A DNA stretch of 64,000 bases from CAVQXR01 sp963717955. Lineage in GTDB: Bacteria; Actinomycetota; Thermoleophilia; Gaiellales; Gaiellaceae. The notes under the pieces were generated by a model. The model was given only the letters and a program-made list of their open reading frames with translations, had not been told where the DNA came from and ran no database searches. The position numbers and the translations under genes are program-made. This document shows, one piece after another, positions 26,285 to 35,434 of this stretch (its first letter is position 1; the number at the start of each line of letters is the position of its first letter). The stretch spans positions 2,356,001 to 2,420,000 of the forward strand of contig CAVQXR010000001.1 of the NCBI GenBank assembly GCA_963717955.1, in the 5' to 3' direction.

Positions 26285-28081
26285 ATGAGGACACGACTGA
26301 TACTCCTCGCCGCACTCACGACGGTGCTGGCGATCGTTGCGGTCGGCTGCGGCGGTGGCGGAGACGGCGGCGGCACCGAGGAGCCGCCTCCTGCAACCGG
26401 CGCCGACACGGGCGGGCCGGAGACGACCCCGGCGACCACCGCCGAGGGCGAGGAGGGCGAGATCGTGCCGGGCGGGATCCTGCGAGTCGGGACGATCAAC
26501 GACATCGACTCCCTCAACCCGTTCAACTACATCGAGTCCCAGGCCTACCAAGCCTTCATCATGCTCTTCCCGCAGCTCGTCCAGTACGACTACACGGCCG
26601 ACGAGGGCTACCACCTCGTCGGGGACTGGGCGACGGCGTGGAAGACGTCGGCCGACGGCCTCGACTGGACGTTCCAGCTCGCCCCGGGAACGTCCTGGTC
26701 GGACGGGACGCCGATGACCGCCGACGACGCCGCCTGGACGATCAACACGACGGTCAGGTACGCCGACGGCCCGACCGCGGTGATGGCGCCGCCGGTGAGC
26801 CATGTTGCGAGCGCCGAGGCGATCGACGACCAGACGCTCGTGATCCACTACGAGCAGCCGGTCGGCAACGCGCTCGAGAACCTCGAGCAGTTCTTCGTCG
26901 TCCCGCGGCATGTCTACGAGCCGCTCGAGCAGCAGGACCCGAGGGAGATCAAGCGGTTCAAGCCCGAGCAGAACCTCCCGATGGTCACCGGCGGCGCCTT
27001 TACGCTCAAGCAGTACGAGCCGAAGGGCACGAACGTCTTCATCCCCGACCCGAACTACTGGGGGCCGCCGGCCAACGCCGAGGCGGTCGCGCTCATCTAC
27101 TACACGAACTCGGACTCGATGATCGCCGACCTGCAGGCGGGCGAGCTCGACTGGGTCGACCAGATCCCGTTCAACGCGGTGGACGTGATCAAGGCAGACG
27201 AGAACCTCACCGTGAACGAGGTGCCGGGCTCCGAGACGACCAACATCACCTGGAACTCGAACCCCCACAAGACGACGAACGTGGAGCTGCTCGACGCGCA
27301 GGTCAAGAAGGCCGTCTCGATGTGCGTTGACCGCGAGAAGATCATCGAGGTCGTCTTCAACGGCTACGCGACGACCGTCGAGAGCCTTCCCGGCCACATC
27401 TCGAATCTCGAGAACCCGGATCTCGGCCCGCTCGTCCACGACTGCGCCGAGGGCAACCGGATGCTGGACGAGCTCGGCTACGCGCGGGGGTCGGACGGAA
27501 TCCGCGTCGTGCCCGCGACCATGGGCGAGAACGCCCAGCCCGAGCACCCGATGGAGTACGAGATCGTCACGCCCACGGGCGTGGACTTCAACATAGACCG
27601 CTCCTTCCAGATCGTGCAGGAGGGCTTCGCGGAGGCCGGCGTGAAGGTCACGCAGCGCGTCGGCGGCGACTCGACCGCGACGTATGCGATCCAGACCGGC
27701 GACCCCTGCGACCCGGCGACCTCGACGGGCTACCAGGACTGGGACATCGCGATGTGGGACTGGATCGGGTACGTCGACCCCGACTTCATGCTCTCGGTCG
27801 TGACGAAGGGTCAGTGGTGCTCGTGGAGCGACACCGGCTGGGACAATCCCGAGTACGACGCGATGTACGGGGCCCAGGGCACGGCGATCGATCCCGAGGA
27901 GCGCCGGCAGATCGTGTACGAGATGCAGCAGATCATCTACGACAACGTCCTCTACACCCAGCTCACGAACCACGTGATGCTCGACGCTCACTCCAACGCG
28001 TGGGGTGGGATCACGCCGGAGCTCACGAACCTCGCCGCCTACGCGAAGTACTACTGGACGCGCCCGGGCATGCTCGGATAG
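26285..28081 (+). CDS. Peptide ABC transporter substrate-binding lipoprotein (SBP family 5)
   Basis: A 598-residue extracytoplasmic receptor of the DppA/OppA type. Signal helix ends in the lipobox VAVGC, followed by a Gly/Thr/Glu-rich linker. The family block IDSLNPFNYIESQAYQAF is at the start of the mature domain, and TADDAAWTI and TGGAFTLKQYEPKG follow. It captures oligopeptides for the permease encoded directly downstream. ATG 26285 follows AGGAGA; an upstream GTG at 26252 is less likely. Tyr/Trp-rich C-terminus is intact. Confidence 0.92.
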   Translation: MRTRLILLAALTTVLAIVAVGCGGGGDGGGTEEPPPATGADTGGPETTPATTAEGEEGEIVPGGILRVGTINDIDSLNPFNYIESQAYQAFIMLFPQLVQYDYTADEGYHLVGDWATAWKTSADGLDWTFQLAPGTSWSDGTPMTADDAAWTINTTVRYADGPTAVMAPPVSHVASAEAIDDQTLVIHYEQPVGNALENLEQFFVVPRHVYEPLEQQDPREIKRFKPEQNLPMVTGGAFTLKQYEPKGTNVFIPDPNYWGPPANAEAVALIYYTNSDSMIADLQAGELDWVDQIPFNAVDVIKADENLTVNEVPGSETTNITWNSNPHKTTNVELLDAQVKKAVSMCVDREKIIEVVFNGYATTVESLPGHISNLENPDLGPLVHDCAEGNRMLDELGYARGSDGIRVVPATMGENAQPEHPMEYEIVTPTGVDFNIDRSFQIVQEGFAEAGVKVTQRVGGDSTATYAIQTGDPCDPATSTGYQDWDIAMWDWIGYVDPDFMLSVVTKGQWCSWSDTGWDNPEYDAMYGAQGTAIDPEERRQIVYEMQQIIYDNVLYTQLTNHVMLDAHSNAWGGITPELTNLAAYAKYYWTRPGMLG

Positions 28082-28115
28082 CCGGAACGGAAAGACGCCC
28101 GGAAGAGGACGAGGC

Positions 28116-29090
28116 GTGAACCGCGCGGATCTGATCATCAAGCGCATCGCGTTTGCGCTGATCACGGTCTTCATCGCGATCACTCTGAACTTCGTCCTCT
28201 TCCGCGCCATTCCGGGTGACGCCGTCTCGGCACTTCGCTGCCGGCAGTGCACGGCCGCGTTCAAGGAGTACCAGCGGGAACAGCTCGGCCTCGACCAGTC
28301 GCTGTGGGTGCAGTACAAGAACTACATCGGCGACCTCGCCCACGGCGAGCTCGGCAGCTCGCTTCGCACGGAGAAGTCGGTAGCGAGCGAGCTCTGGGCG
28401 CCGATCAAGAACACGATCCCGATGGTCGCGCTCGGCACCGCGTTCTCGATCGTCTTCGGGATCCTCGCGGGGGTGGTCTGCGCCTGGCGGCGCGGGACGA
28501 AAGCCGACAAGGCGACCCTGTACACCGGCCTGACGTTCTACTCGATGCCGCCGCAGTGGCTCGGACTGCTCATGGTCCTGTTCGTCGCCGGAGCCCTCGG
28601 GCTGCCGACCTCCGGGATCAAGGACCCGATCCTCGGCATCCTCGACGACGCCTCGACGTGGGAGGTGATCGTCGACCGGCTCCGGCACATGCTGCTGCCG
28701 GCGCTGACGATCGGCCTCGTCCTCTTCGGGGAGTACGCGCTCATCGCCCGCTCCTCGATGCTCGAGACCCTGGGTGAGGACTACGTCTTGACGGCGCGTG
28801 CGAAGGGCCTCTCGAACTGGCGGATCGTCAGGACCCACGGCCTGCGCAACGCCCTGTTGCCGATCGTCACCCTGATCGCTCTCTCGCTCGGGTTCATCAT
28901 CGGCGGGTTCATCACCGTCGAGTACGTGTTCTCGTATCCGGGTATCGGGCTCGAGATCGTGGAGGCGATCGACCAGCGCGACTACCCGATCCTTCAGGGC
29001 GCGTTCCTGATCCTCACGCTGTCGGTGATCTTCTTCAACCTTGTCGCCGACCTCCTGTACTTCCGCCTCGACCCCCGGGTGACCGAATGA
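28116..29090 (+). CDS. dppB: Peptide ABC transporter permease, DppB type
   Basis: A 324-residue permease with six helices. The N-terminal helix ends NFVLFRAIPGDAV; the EAA loop with ARAKGLSNWRIVRTHGLRNA lies in the last third and contacts the ATPases. GTG at 28116 follows GAGGACGAGG. Its stop overlaps an ATG (ATGA) that is now separated from dppC by a 137-bp insertion. Confidence 0.93.
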   Translation: MNRADLIIKRIAFALITVFIAITLNFVLFRAIPGDAVSALRCRQCTAAFKEYQREQLGLDQSLWVQYKNYIGDLAHGELGSSLRTEKSVASELWAPIKNTIPMVALGTAFSIVFGILAGVVCAWRRGTKADKATLYTGLTFYSMPPQWLGLLMVLFVAGALGLPTSGIKDPILGILDDASTWEVIVDRLRHMLLPALTIGLVLFGEYALIARSSMLETLGEDYVLTARAKGLSNWRIVRTHGLRNALLPIVTLIALSLGFIIGGFITVEYVFSYPGIGLEIVEAIDQRDYPILQGAFLILTLSVIFFNLVADLLYFRLDPRVTE

Positions 29091-29227
29091 GCGTCTCTCG
29101 CCTTCGGCTCGCTCCCGTGGGGGAAACCATGCTTCCCCCACGAGCCCCCTTCTTCGACACGGTGGAGGAACCTCCCGGTTCCCCCACACCCTTTCCCCAC
29201 GCTCATCGGCCAAGGGTTGGCCCATGA
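29091..29227. repeat. 137-bp insertion between dppB and dppC flanked by ATGAGCG
   Basis: ATGAGCG occurs at 29087-29093 (end of dppB) and again at 29224-29230 (start of dppC), as in a 7-base target duplication. Between them are a hairpin with 10-bp arms CGTGGGGGAA/TTCCCCCACG (29116-29142) and a second one GGAACC/GGTTCC. ACGCTCAT, the complement of ATGAGCGT, occurs near the right end. A 46-codon frame spans the piece with ATGA overlaps at both ends, but its composition looks like folded repeat DNA and not a protein. Confidence 0.5.
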
Positions 29228-30175
29228 GCGCCACCGTCGATCCCGTCGAGGTGGAAGCCGCGCCGGCGCCGGGCGGGCTGCGCGGGATCCTGCGTTCGCC
29301 GATCCTGCGGCGGCCACAGATGATCGTCGGGATCGCGATCGTGCTCGCATTCGTCGGCCTCGCCGTATTCAGCCCGCTCATCCTCTCCCAGGATCCGCAG
29401 ACGAAGGTCGGCGACGTGTTCGAGCCACCGAGCAGCGAGCACGTGCTCGGCACCGACGGCGGCGGGGCGGACATGGTCGCCCTGATCATCGGCGGCACCG
29501 CGGTCTCGTTGATCGTCGGCTTCTGTGCGGCGCTCGTGTCGGCGCTCATCGGCGGGACGGTCGGCATCGTCTCCGGCTACTTCGGCGGCAAGACGGACAC
29601 GGTCCTGATCGAGGACCACCGACTACATGCTGGTCATCCCGGACATCCCGCTCATGATCATCATCGCGGCACTCTTCGGCCGCTCGCTGACGAACATCAT
29701 CCTCATCATCGGCCTCATCTACTGGACGTCCACGGCGCGGATCATCCGCTCGCAGGTGAAGAGCATCCGCGAGCGCGTCTACGTGAAGCGGGCGCGTGCG
29801 GTGGGCGCCAGCAACGGGCGGGTGATCTTTCGCCACATCCTCCCGCAGGTCGCGCCGCTCCTGATCGCGAACACGGTGCTCTTGATCGCGCTCGCAATCT
29901 TCGCCGAGACGTTCATCACCTTCCTCGGGCTCGGCGACCCGAGCCTCCTCTCCTGGGGCCGCCTGATCGAGAACGCCTTCAAGGACGACGCCGTCATCAA
30001 CGACGCCTGGTGGGCGATCGTGCCGCCCGGCGTCTGCGTGACACTCCTCATCCTCGCCTGCACGATGATCGGCAACTCGATGGAGGAGTCCCTCAACCCG
30101 CGGCTCCGGGTCGGACACCTGTCGGTCAGGCGGTTCCGCATGCGGCCGCTCCGCGGGAGGCTCGACAGCGAATGA
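29224..30175 (+). CDS. dppC: Peptide ABC transporter permease, DppC type (one frameshift)
   Basis: Second permease of the importer. The first third (VEAAPAPGGLRGILRSPILR, then helix 1, then VLGTDGGGADMVALIIGG) and the remainder (LVIPDIPLMIIIAALFG, EAA loop VKRARAVGASNGRVIFRHIL) are in different frames. An extra G at about 29612 (ATCGAGG for ATCAGG) explains it; without it the gene is 951 bp (316 residues). The upstream frame stays open into dppD, which would mimic a fused protein. The TGA stop overlaps the ATG of dppD. A sequence error is likelier than real loss because flanking genes are intact. Confidence 0.88.
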
Positions 30176-31149
30176 CTGCTCCGCTCCTGCGCGCGAACGA
30201 CCTCCACGTCTGGTTCGACCTCGAGGGGGGCGGCGAGCTGCACGCCGTCCGGGGGATCAGCTTCGAGCTCGCGGAGGGCGAGCGGTTCGGGCTCGTCGGC
30301 GAGTCAGGGTGCGGGAAGACGACCGCGATCCTCGCGATGATGGGCCTGCTGCCGCCGAGCGCGAGCGTCGCCGGGACCGTCGAACTGGGCGGGGCCAACA
30401 TCCTCGAGACCGGTGAGGAGAGCGTCAGCCCGTATCGCTGGAAGGACATCAGCATGATCTTCCAGGGGGCGATGAACGCCTTCAACCCGGTCAGGCGCAT
30501 CGGCGACCAGATCGCCGAGCCGATGGAGCTCCACGGCATCGCCGAGGGCAGCGATGCCCGGCGGCAGGTCGAGCAGCTCCTCGAGCTCGTCGGGATCTCC
30601 AAGGCGCGCGCCAACCAGTACCCCCACGAGTTCTCGGGCGGGATGCGCCAGCGGGCGGCGATCGCGATGGCGCTCGCCTGCAAGCCGAGGGTGCTGCTGG
30701 CGGACGAGCCGACGACGGCGCTGGACGTGATGGTGCAGGCGCAGATCCTCCAGCTCCTCGTCGCCCTGTGCCGCGACCTCGGGCTGACGATGATCATGGT
30801 CACCCACGATCTCCCCGTGGTCGCGCAGACCTGCGACCGGGCGGCTGTCATGTACGCGGGACGTCTGGTCGAGGTCGGGCCGACCGATGCCCTCTACCAC
30901 GACCCGCGCCACCCATACACGCGGCTGCTGTTCGAGGCCACGCCGGACATCAACGGCGAGGGCGAGATCGTCTCGATCCCCGGGACCCCGCCACGACTCG
31001 ACCGTGAGCTCACCGGCTGTCCGTTCGCGCCCCGCTGCGACCGGGCGTTCGAGGCGTGCAAGAAGGCGGCGCCACGACACCTCGTGGTCGGTGCGGGTCA
31101 CGAGGCCGAGTGCCACCTCAACGACGCCACGATGAGGGCCGCCGTATGA
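30172..31149 (+). CDS. dppD: Peptide ABC transporter ATP-binding protein, DppD type
   Basis: A 325-residue ATPase. Walker A GESGCGKTT, signature FSGGMRQRA, Walker B VLLADEPTTALD, and the C-terminal oligopeptide-ATPase region with CPFAPRCDRAFEAC (Cys cluster seen in this subfamily). ATG overlaps the dppC stop; the stop overlaps the dppF start. Confidence 0.95.
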   Translation: MTAPLLRANDLHVWFDLEGGGELHAVRGISFELAEGERFGLVGESGCGKTTAILAMMGLLPPSASVAGTVELGGANILETGEESVSPYRWKDISMIFQGAMNAFNPVRRIGDQIAEPMELHGIAEGSDARRQVEQLLELVGISKARANQYPHEFSGGMRQRAAIAMALACKPRVLLADEPTTALDVMVQAQILQLLVALCRDLGLTMIMVTHDLPVVAQTCDRAAVMYAGRLVEVGPTDALYHDPRHPYTRLLFEATPDINGEGEIVSIPGTPPRLDRELTGCPFAPRCDRAFEACKKAAPRHLVVGAGHEAECHLNDATMRAAV

Positions 31150-32174
31150 GCACGAACGGCACCGGGCCCGGGCCGGCGGGCGGCGACGCCCCGCTGCTCG
31201 AGGTCGAGGGGCTCGTCACCCGGTTTCCCCTCCCGCGAGGCATGGTCGGCACGGTCGCCCGCCGCCCCAAGCAGACCGTGCACGCCGTCGACGGCATCTC
31301 GTTCGTGGTCCGTTCCGGGGAGTTGCTCGCGCTCGTCGGAGAGTCGGGTTGCGGGAAGACGACGGCGGCCCAGACGGCGTTGCGCCTGCTCGACCCGATC
31401 CGCGGTTCGATTCGCTTCCGCGGCCAGGACATCACGAGACACAGCGTGCGCGAGATGCGCCCGCTGCGGAGGCGGATGCAGATCATCTACCAGGACCCGT
31501 ACGAGTCGCTCGACCCGAGGTTCCGCATCAGGGAGACGATCGAGGAGCCCCTCGCGGTGCACGGTCTCGGCACGGCATCTGAGCGGAAGGACCGTGTCCG
31601 CGAGGCGCTCGAGCGCGCCGGGTTGACGCCGCCGGAGCTCTTCGTCGACCGGTATCCGCACGAGCTCTCGGGCGGGCAGCGCCAGCGTGTCGCGATCGCC
31701 GCCGCGCTGGTGCTCGAGCCGGACCTGCTCATCGCCGACGAGCCGGTGTCGATGCTCGACGTCTCGGTACGCGCGGGAATTCTCGCCCTGCTCGACGAGC
31801 TGCGCCGCGCAGGTCTCGGAATCCTGATGATCACGCACGACCTCTCGACCGCCGCGCACTACGCCGACCGGATCGCGGTCATGTACCTCGGCAGGATCGT
31901 CGAGGAGGGGCCGGCCCGGGAGGTCGTCGGCGACCCGCAGCATCCCTATACGCGTGCATTGATCTCGGTCGTCCCGAAGCCCGACCCGCGCGACCGCGCG
32001 ACCCCGCAGATCCTCCGCGGCGAGACCCCGAATCCCATCGACATTCCATCCGGCTGTCGCTTCCACCCGCGCTGCCCGCAGGCGTTCGACCGCTGCCCGA
32101 CGGACGATCCCGTCGAGCTGACCACGGCCGGCGAGGACGGACACAGGGCGGCGTGCTGGCTGATCGGGGGTTGA
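31146..32174 (+). CDS. dppF: Peptide ABC transporter ATP-binding protein, DppF type
   Basis: A 342-residue ATPase, the last gene of the C45-S66-peptide importer operon. Walker A GESGCGKTT, signature LSGGQRQRV, Walker B LLIADEPVSMLD, and the C-terminal CRFHPRCPQAFDRC Cys motif. ATG 31146 overlaps the dppD stop. A strong 13-bp hairpin 22 bases after the stop closes the operon. Confidence 0.95.
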   Translation: MSTNGTGPGPAGGDAPLLEVEGLVTRFPLPRGMVGTVARRPKQTVHAVDGISFVVRSGELLALVGESGCGKTTAAQTALRLLDPIRGSIRFRGQDITRHSVREMRPLRRRMQIIYQDPYESLDPRFRIRETIEEPLAVHGLGTASERKDRVREALERAGLTPPELFVDRYPHELSGGQRQRVAIAAALVLEPDLLIADEPVSMLDVSVRAGILALLDELRRAGLGILMITHDLSTAAHYADRIAVMYLGRIVEEGPAREVVGDPQHPYTRALISVVPKPDPRDRATPQILRGETPNPIDIPSGCRFHPRCPQAFDRCPTDDPVELTTAGEDGHRAACWLIGG

Positions 32175-32196
32175 ACCGCCGATTCGTCTCGGAAAC

Positions 32197-32225
32197 GAAA
32201 CAGGCCGGCTGAGCCGGCCTGTTTC
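32197..32225. terminator. Strong palindromic hairpin after dppF
   Basis: A perfect 13-bp stem (GAAACAGGCCGGC) with a 3-base loop. No long T-tract follows, but the A/T-rich outer arms on both sides suit bidirectional termination between dppF and groL. Confidence 0.7.
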
Positions 32226-32268
32226 TCGTGCAACCCCTCGAGCGCAGGAAAGCGCCTGCGGGGGCCAG

Positions 32269-32294
32269 CGGGGGAACCGCGAGCGGTTCCCCCG
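32269..32294 (-). terminator. Hairpin downstream of groL
   Basis: A perfect 12-bp stem CGGGGGAACCGC with a 2-base loop, five bases past the groL stop. Probably the groESL terminator. Confidence 0.6.
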
Positions 32295-32299
32295 TTCGA

Positions 32300-33937
32300 C
32301 TAGAAGTCGCCCATCCCGCCGCCCATCCCGCCGCCCATCGGGCTGGCGGGAGCGTTCTTCTCGGGAGCCTCGGCGACGATCGCCTCGGTCGTGATGATGT
32401 TCTTCGCGATCGACGCGGCGTTCTGAAGCGCCGAGCGGGTCACCATCGTCGGATCGATGATCCCGGCCTTGACGAGATCCTCGAGCTCGCCGCTGTCGAC
32501 GTTCAGGCCCTGGCCCTTCGCGGCGTTGCGGACCTTGTCGACGACGACCGAGCCCTCGAGGCCCGCGTTCGCGGCGAGCTGCCGGAGCGGCTCCTCGAGT
32601 GCACGCAGGATGATCTTCGAGCCGGTCCTCTCGTCGCTCTCGAGACCCTCCGCGTTCTTGTTGACCGCCTGCACCGCGTTCAGCAGCGCGACGCCGCCGC
32701 CCGGCACGATGCCCTCCTCGAGGGCCGCCCGGGTTGCCTGCAGCGCGTCCTCGACGCGGTGCTTCTTCTCCTTCATCTCGGTCTCGGTCGCAGCGCCGAC
32801 CTTGACCACGGCGACACCGCCGGCCAGCTTCGCGAGGCGCTCCTGGAGCTTCTCGCGATCGAAGTCCGAGTCGGTCGACTCGATCTCGCCCCTGATCTGC
32901 TTGATCCGGGACTTGATCTGCTCCGGGTCACCGGCACCGTCGATGATCGTGGTCGAGTCCTTGTCGATGACGATCTTGCGGGCGCGGCCGAGCTGCGAGA
33001 GCTTCGTGTTCTCGAGCTTGAGACCCATCTCCTCGGTGATGACCTCGCCGCCGGAGAGGATCGCGATGTCCTCGAGCATCCGCTTGCGGCGGTCACCGAA
33101 GCCCGGCGCCTTGACGGCGACGGCGGTGAAGGTGCCGCGCAGCTTGTTGACCACGATCGTCGCGAGCGACTCGCCCTCGACGTCCTCGGCCACGATCAGC
33201 AGCGGGCGGCCGGCCTGGATGACCTGCTCGAGCACGGGCAGGATGTCCTTGACCGCGCCGACCTTCGAGTTTGCGATCAGGACGAACGGATCCTCGAGCA
33301 CGGCTTCCATGCGCTCGGCGTCCGTGATCATGTACGGCGACAGATAGCCCTTGTCGAACTGCATGCCCTCCGTGAACTCGAGCTCGAGCCCGAACGTCTG
33401 GCCCTCCTCGACGTTCACGACGCCGTCCTTACCGACCTTCTCGATCGCGTCGGCGATCACGTCGCCGATCTCGCGCTCGCGCGCCGAGATCGTGGCGACA
33501 CGGGCGATGTCCTCCTTGCCCGCGACCTCCTTGGACTGCGTCTTGAGGTCGTCGACGACCCAGCCCACGGCCTTCTCGATGCCGCGCTTGAGCGCCATCG
33601 GGTTCGCACCCGCGGCGACATTCTTGAGGCCCTCGCGGGTGATCGCCTGGGCGAGCAGCGTCGCGGTGGTGGTGCCGTCACCCGCGACGTCGTTCGTCGC
33701 AGTGGCGACCTCGCGCACGAGCTGCGCGCCCTGGTTCTCGAAGTGATCCGAGACCTCGATCTCGCGGGCGATCGTGACGCCGTCGTTCGTGATCGTCGGC
33801 GCGCCGAACTTCTTGTCGAGGACGACGTACCGGCCCTTGGGGCCGAGCGTCACCTTCACGGCGTTGGCGACGATGTTGACGCCGCGCTCGAGCGCGCGGC
33901 GAGCCTCTTCGTCGAACAGGAGCTCCTTGCTTGCCAT
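32300..33937 (-). CDS. groL: Chaperonin GroEL
   Basis: The 60-kDa chaperonin subunit, 545 residues. N-terminal [23 protein letters not shown]-binding [18 protein letters not shown], and the C-terminal GGM repeats ([13 protein letters not shown]) are all present. ATG 33937 is chosen because AAGGA lies six bases before it; ATG 33943 is too close to the ribosome site. It follows groS after a 30-base gap and shares the CIRCE-controlled promoter upstream of groS. Confidence 0.98.
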   Translation of the reverse strand: MASKELLFDEEARRALERGVNIVANAVKVTLGPKGRYVVLDKKFGAPTITNDGVTIAREIEVSDHFENQGAQLVREVATATNDVAGDGTTTATLLAQAITREGLKNVAAGANPMALKRGIEKAVGWVVDDLKTQSKEVAGKEDIARVATISAREREIGDVIADAIEKVGKDGVVNVEEGQTFGLELEFTEGMQFDKGYLSPYMITDAERMEAVLEDPFVLIANSKVGAVKDILPVLEQVIQAGRPLLIVAEDVEGESLATIVVNKLRGTFTAVAVKAPGFGDRRKRMLEDIAILSGGEVITEEMGLKLENTKLSQLGRARKIVIDKDSTTIIDGAGDPEQIKSRIKQIRGEIESTDSDFDREKLQERLAKLAGGVAVVKVGAATETEMKEKKHRVEDALQATRAALEEGIVPGGGVALLNAVQAVNKNAEGLESDERTGSKIILRALEEPLRQLAANAGLEGSVVVDKVRNAAKGQGLNVDSGELEDLVKAGIIDPTMVTRSALQNAASIAKNIITTEAIVAEAPEKNAPASPMGGGMGGGMGDF

Positions 33938-33967
33938 TCTCATTCCTTCCTGCGGTTGACGGCCTGC

Positions 33968-34288
33968 TCAGGCAGCCTTCTTGCCCTTCTTCGCGACCGT
34001 TGCGACGACCTTCGCGAGCACGTCCGACTCGCGCAGGATCAGGTAGTCCTCGGTGCCGATCTTGATCTCCGTGCCTCCGTACTTGGAGAAGATGATCTCG
34101 TCACCCTCCTCCACGTCCATCTCCACGTGCTCCCCGTCCTCGTCGCGGGGGCCCGGGCCGACGGCCAGCACGCGACCACGCTGCGGCTTCTCCTTGGCCG
34201 TATCCGGCAGCACGATGCCGCTCAACAGGACCTCCTCCTCGTCGAGTACCTCGACGATGAGGCGGTCGCCCAGGGGCTGCAGATCCAT
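33968..34288 (-). CDS. groS: Co-chaperonin GroES
   Basis: A 106-residue lid of the chaperonin. Family motifs [17 protein letters not shown], the mobile loop [16 protein letters not shown], and [20 protein letters not shown] are present; the C-terminus has a short Lys/Ala extension (KKGKKAA). ATG 34288 is preceded by AAGGAGG; an ATG two codons upstream overlaps the ribosome site. First gene of the groESL operon. Confidence 0.97.
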   Translation of the reverse strand: MDLQPLGDRLIVEVLDEEEVLLSGIVLPDTAKEKPQRGRVLAVGPGPRDEDGEHVEMDVEEGDEIIFSKYGGTEIKIGTEDYLILRESDVLAKVVATVAKKGKKAA

Positions 34289-34313
34289 GAGCATCCTCCT
34301 TCTCGTTCTGACG

Positions 34314-34340
34314 CTGGCACTCTCACCCGAGAAGTGCCAG
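34314..34340 (-). promoter_or_regulatory. CIRCE operator, proximal copy
   Basis: CTGGCACTC, nine bases, AAGTGCCAG (one base off a perfect inverted repeat), just downstream of the -10. HrcA binding here would block groESL transcription. Confidence 0.8.
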
Positions 34341-34355
34341 ACCCTTTCCCGGTGA

Positions 34356-34384
34356 ACTGTAGCGGGCGAGCCCCACCGGTGCAA
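34356..34384 (-). promoter_or_regulatory. groESL promoter
   Basis: On the minus strand TTGCAC (34384-34379), 17-base spacer, TACAGT (34361-34356). It lies between the two CIRCE copies, and transcription would start near 34349. Confidence 0.75.
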
Positions 34385-34391
34385 GCCGCAA

Positions 34392-34418
34392 CTGGCACTC
34401 TGCGTTACCGAGTGCCAA
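34392..34418 (-). promoter_or_regulatory. CIRCE operator, distal copy
   Basis: CTGGCACTC, nine bases, GAGTGCCAA on the plus strand, close to the consensus. It is upstream of the -35, so control involves two HrcA sites. Confidence 0.85.
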
Positions 34419-34426
34419 TCAATCAG

Positions 34427-34584
34427 TGCGCCGTCCGGGATGGGGTGCGGTTCCTGGCGCGCGAAAAGCAAGCCAGGCAAGGACGCAGGGAGCGCCAATA
34501 TGCGGGCATATTGGCGCGACTGAGGACGCGGTCTGGCGCCGCTTTGCAGCCGCCAGCACCGTGCCGTATTCCCCGGACGGTGCA
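34427..34584 (+). repeat. 158-bp CTAG-bounded inverted-repeat element, subfamily I
   Basis: Ends TGCGCCGTCCGGG and CCCCGGACGGTGCA, conserved core GCGCGAAAAGCAAGCCAGGC, central hairpin arms GCGCCAATATGC/GCATATTGGCGC with a 2-base loop. Right flank CTAG (34585-34588), left flank TCAG. It lies between the gro operators and the NUDIX gene. Confidence 0.85.
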
Positions 34585-34585
34585 C

Positions 34586-34591
34586 TAGGAT
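34586..34591 (+). promoter_or_regulatory. Leaderless-type -10 TAGGAT at the repeat edge
   Basis: TAGGAT starts in the CTAG bounding the element and is followed by seven bases and the GTG of the NUDIX gene. Confidence 0.55.
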
Positions 34592-34598
34592 CGGTGCG

Positions 34599-35042
34599 GT
34601 GAAACGCGAGTTCTCTGCGGGTGGGCTCGTCGTGCGGCCGGCGGCCGGCGGCTGGGATCTGGCCGTCATCCGCCCGCCCGGCAAGGCCGGGGTGTGGGCC
34701 CTGCCGAAGGGCAACATCAACGAGGGGGAGCGCGGCGTGGACGCCGCAGCGCGCGAGGTGACCGAGGAAACCGGCATCGTCGCGGACATCGTGGAGCGCC
34801 TGGGCGAGGTCCGGTACGTCTACAGCTGGCAGGGCCAGCGGATCTTCAAGGTCGTCAGCTTCTTCCTCTTCCGCTATCGCTCGGGCACGATCGGGGAGAT
34901 CGGCGCGGAGCACGCCCACGAGGTGGCCGAGGCCCGATGGATGTCCCTCGCGGAGGCCACTGAGCGGCTCACGTACGGCGGCGAGCGGGAGCTGGCCCGC
35001 AAGGCGGCCGCGCTGCTTGCCGCCGACGACGATTCTCTATGA
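34599..35042 (+). CDS. NUDIX hydrolase
   Basis: A 147-residue pyrophosphohydrolase. The full Nudix box is present as GNINEGE followed by seven residues and REVTEETGI (about residues 37-60). PKGNINEG with surrounding ALPKG resembles diadenosine-polyphosphate (MutT/Ap4A) type members, so it may clear nucleotide or dinucleotide polyphosphates. GTG start with a -10 hexamer supplied partly by the upstream repeat. It is followed by the ASCH-like gene 36 bases later. Confidence 0.9.
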   Translation: MKREFSAGGLVVRPAAGGWDLAVIRPPGKAGVWALPKGNINEGERGVDAAAREVTEETGIVADIVERLGEVRYVYSWQGQRIFKVVSFFLFRYRSGTIGEIGAEHAHEVAEARWMSLAEATERLTYGGERELARKAAALLAADDDSL

Positions 35043-35078
35043 TGCGACGCGCGGGTCGGTGCCCGCGCCCCGTCTGCC

Positions 35079-35432
35079 GTGTACGCGCTCAACTTCTACT
35101 CCCCGATCGTCGCCGATCAGCTCCGCTCGCGGCGCAAGACGGTCACGATCCGGCTCGGCGACAAGACCGGGAAGTACAAGAAGGGAATGATCGTGCGCGT
35201 CCTCTGCGGCCAGCGCTTCGGCCCGAGGGAACTCATCTTCGACGCGGTCATCGACAGGGTCGAGGTGAAGCGCCTGGGCGAGGTCTCGCCGCGGGAGATC
35301 ACCCATGACAACCCGGAGCTGCGCCGCGCCGACGAGATGGCCGGGTTCCTGGGCCAGCTCTACAACCGTGAGATCACCGAGGACGACACCGTCACGGTGA
35401 TCCACTTCTCCGAGATCCTCGCCCACTCCTGA
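35079..35432 (+). CDS. ASCH/PUA-like domain protein
   Basis: A 117-residue single-domain protein. MYALNFYSPIVADQLRSRRK followed by TVTIRLGDKTGKYKKG matches the ASCH pattern (an early RRKT-type motif, then a GD-K loop), a beta-barrel fold linked to RNA or nucleotide binding. GTG start at 35079. The S66 paralogue begins two bases after its stop, so both are probably co-transcribed with the NUDIX gene. The function is unknown. Confidence 0.65.
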   Translation: MYALNFYSPIVADQLRSRRKTVTIRLGDKTGKYKKGMIVRVLCGQRFGPRELIFDAVIDRVEVKRLGEVSPREITHDNPELRRADEMAGFLGQLYNREITEDDTVTVIHFSEILAHS

Positions 35433-35434
35433 CG

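Noticed and set aside
29087..29227. 46-residue protein between dppB and dppC
   Set aside because: The ATGA overlaps at both ends follow automatically from the duplicated ATGAGCG. The interior is hairpin-rich and the peptide is Pro/Arg-rich with no family resemblance.
29224..31149. DppC-DppD fusion protein
   Set aside because: The frame that runs through is an out-of-frame reading after an extra base near 29612; real dppC ends at 30175 and overlaps the dppD ATG.
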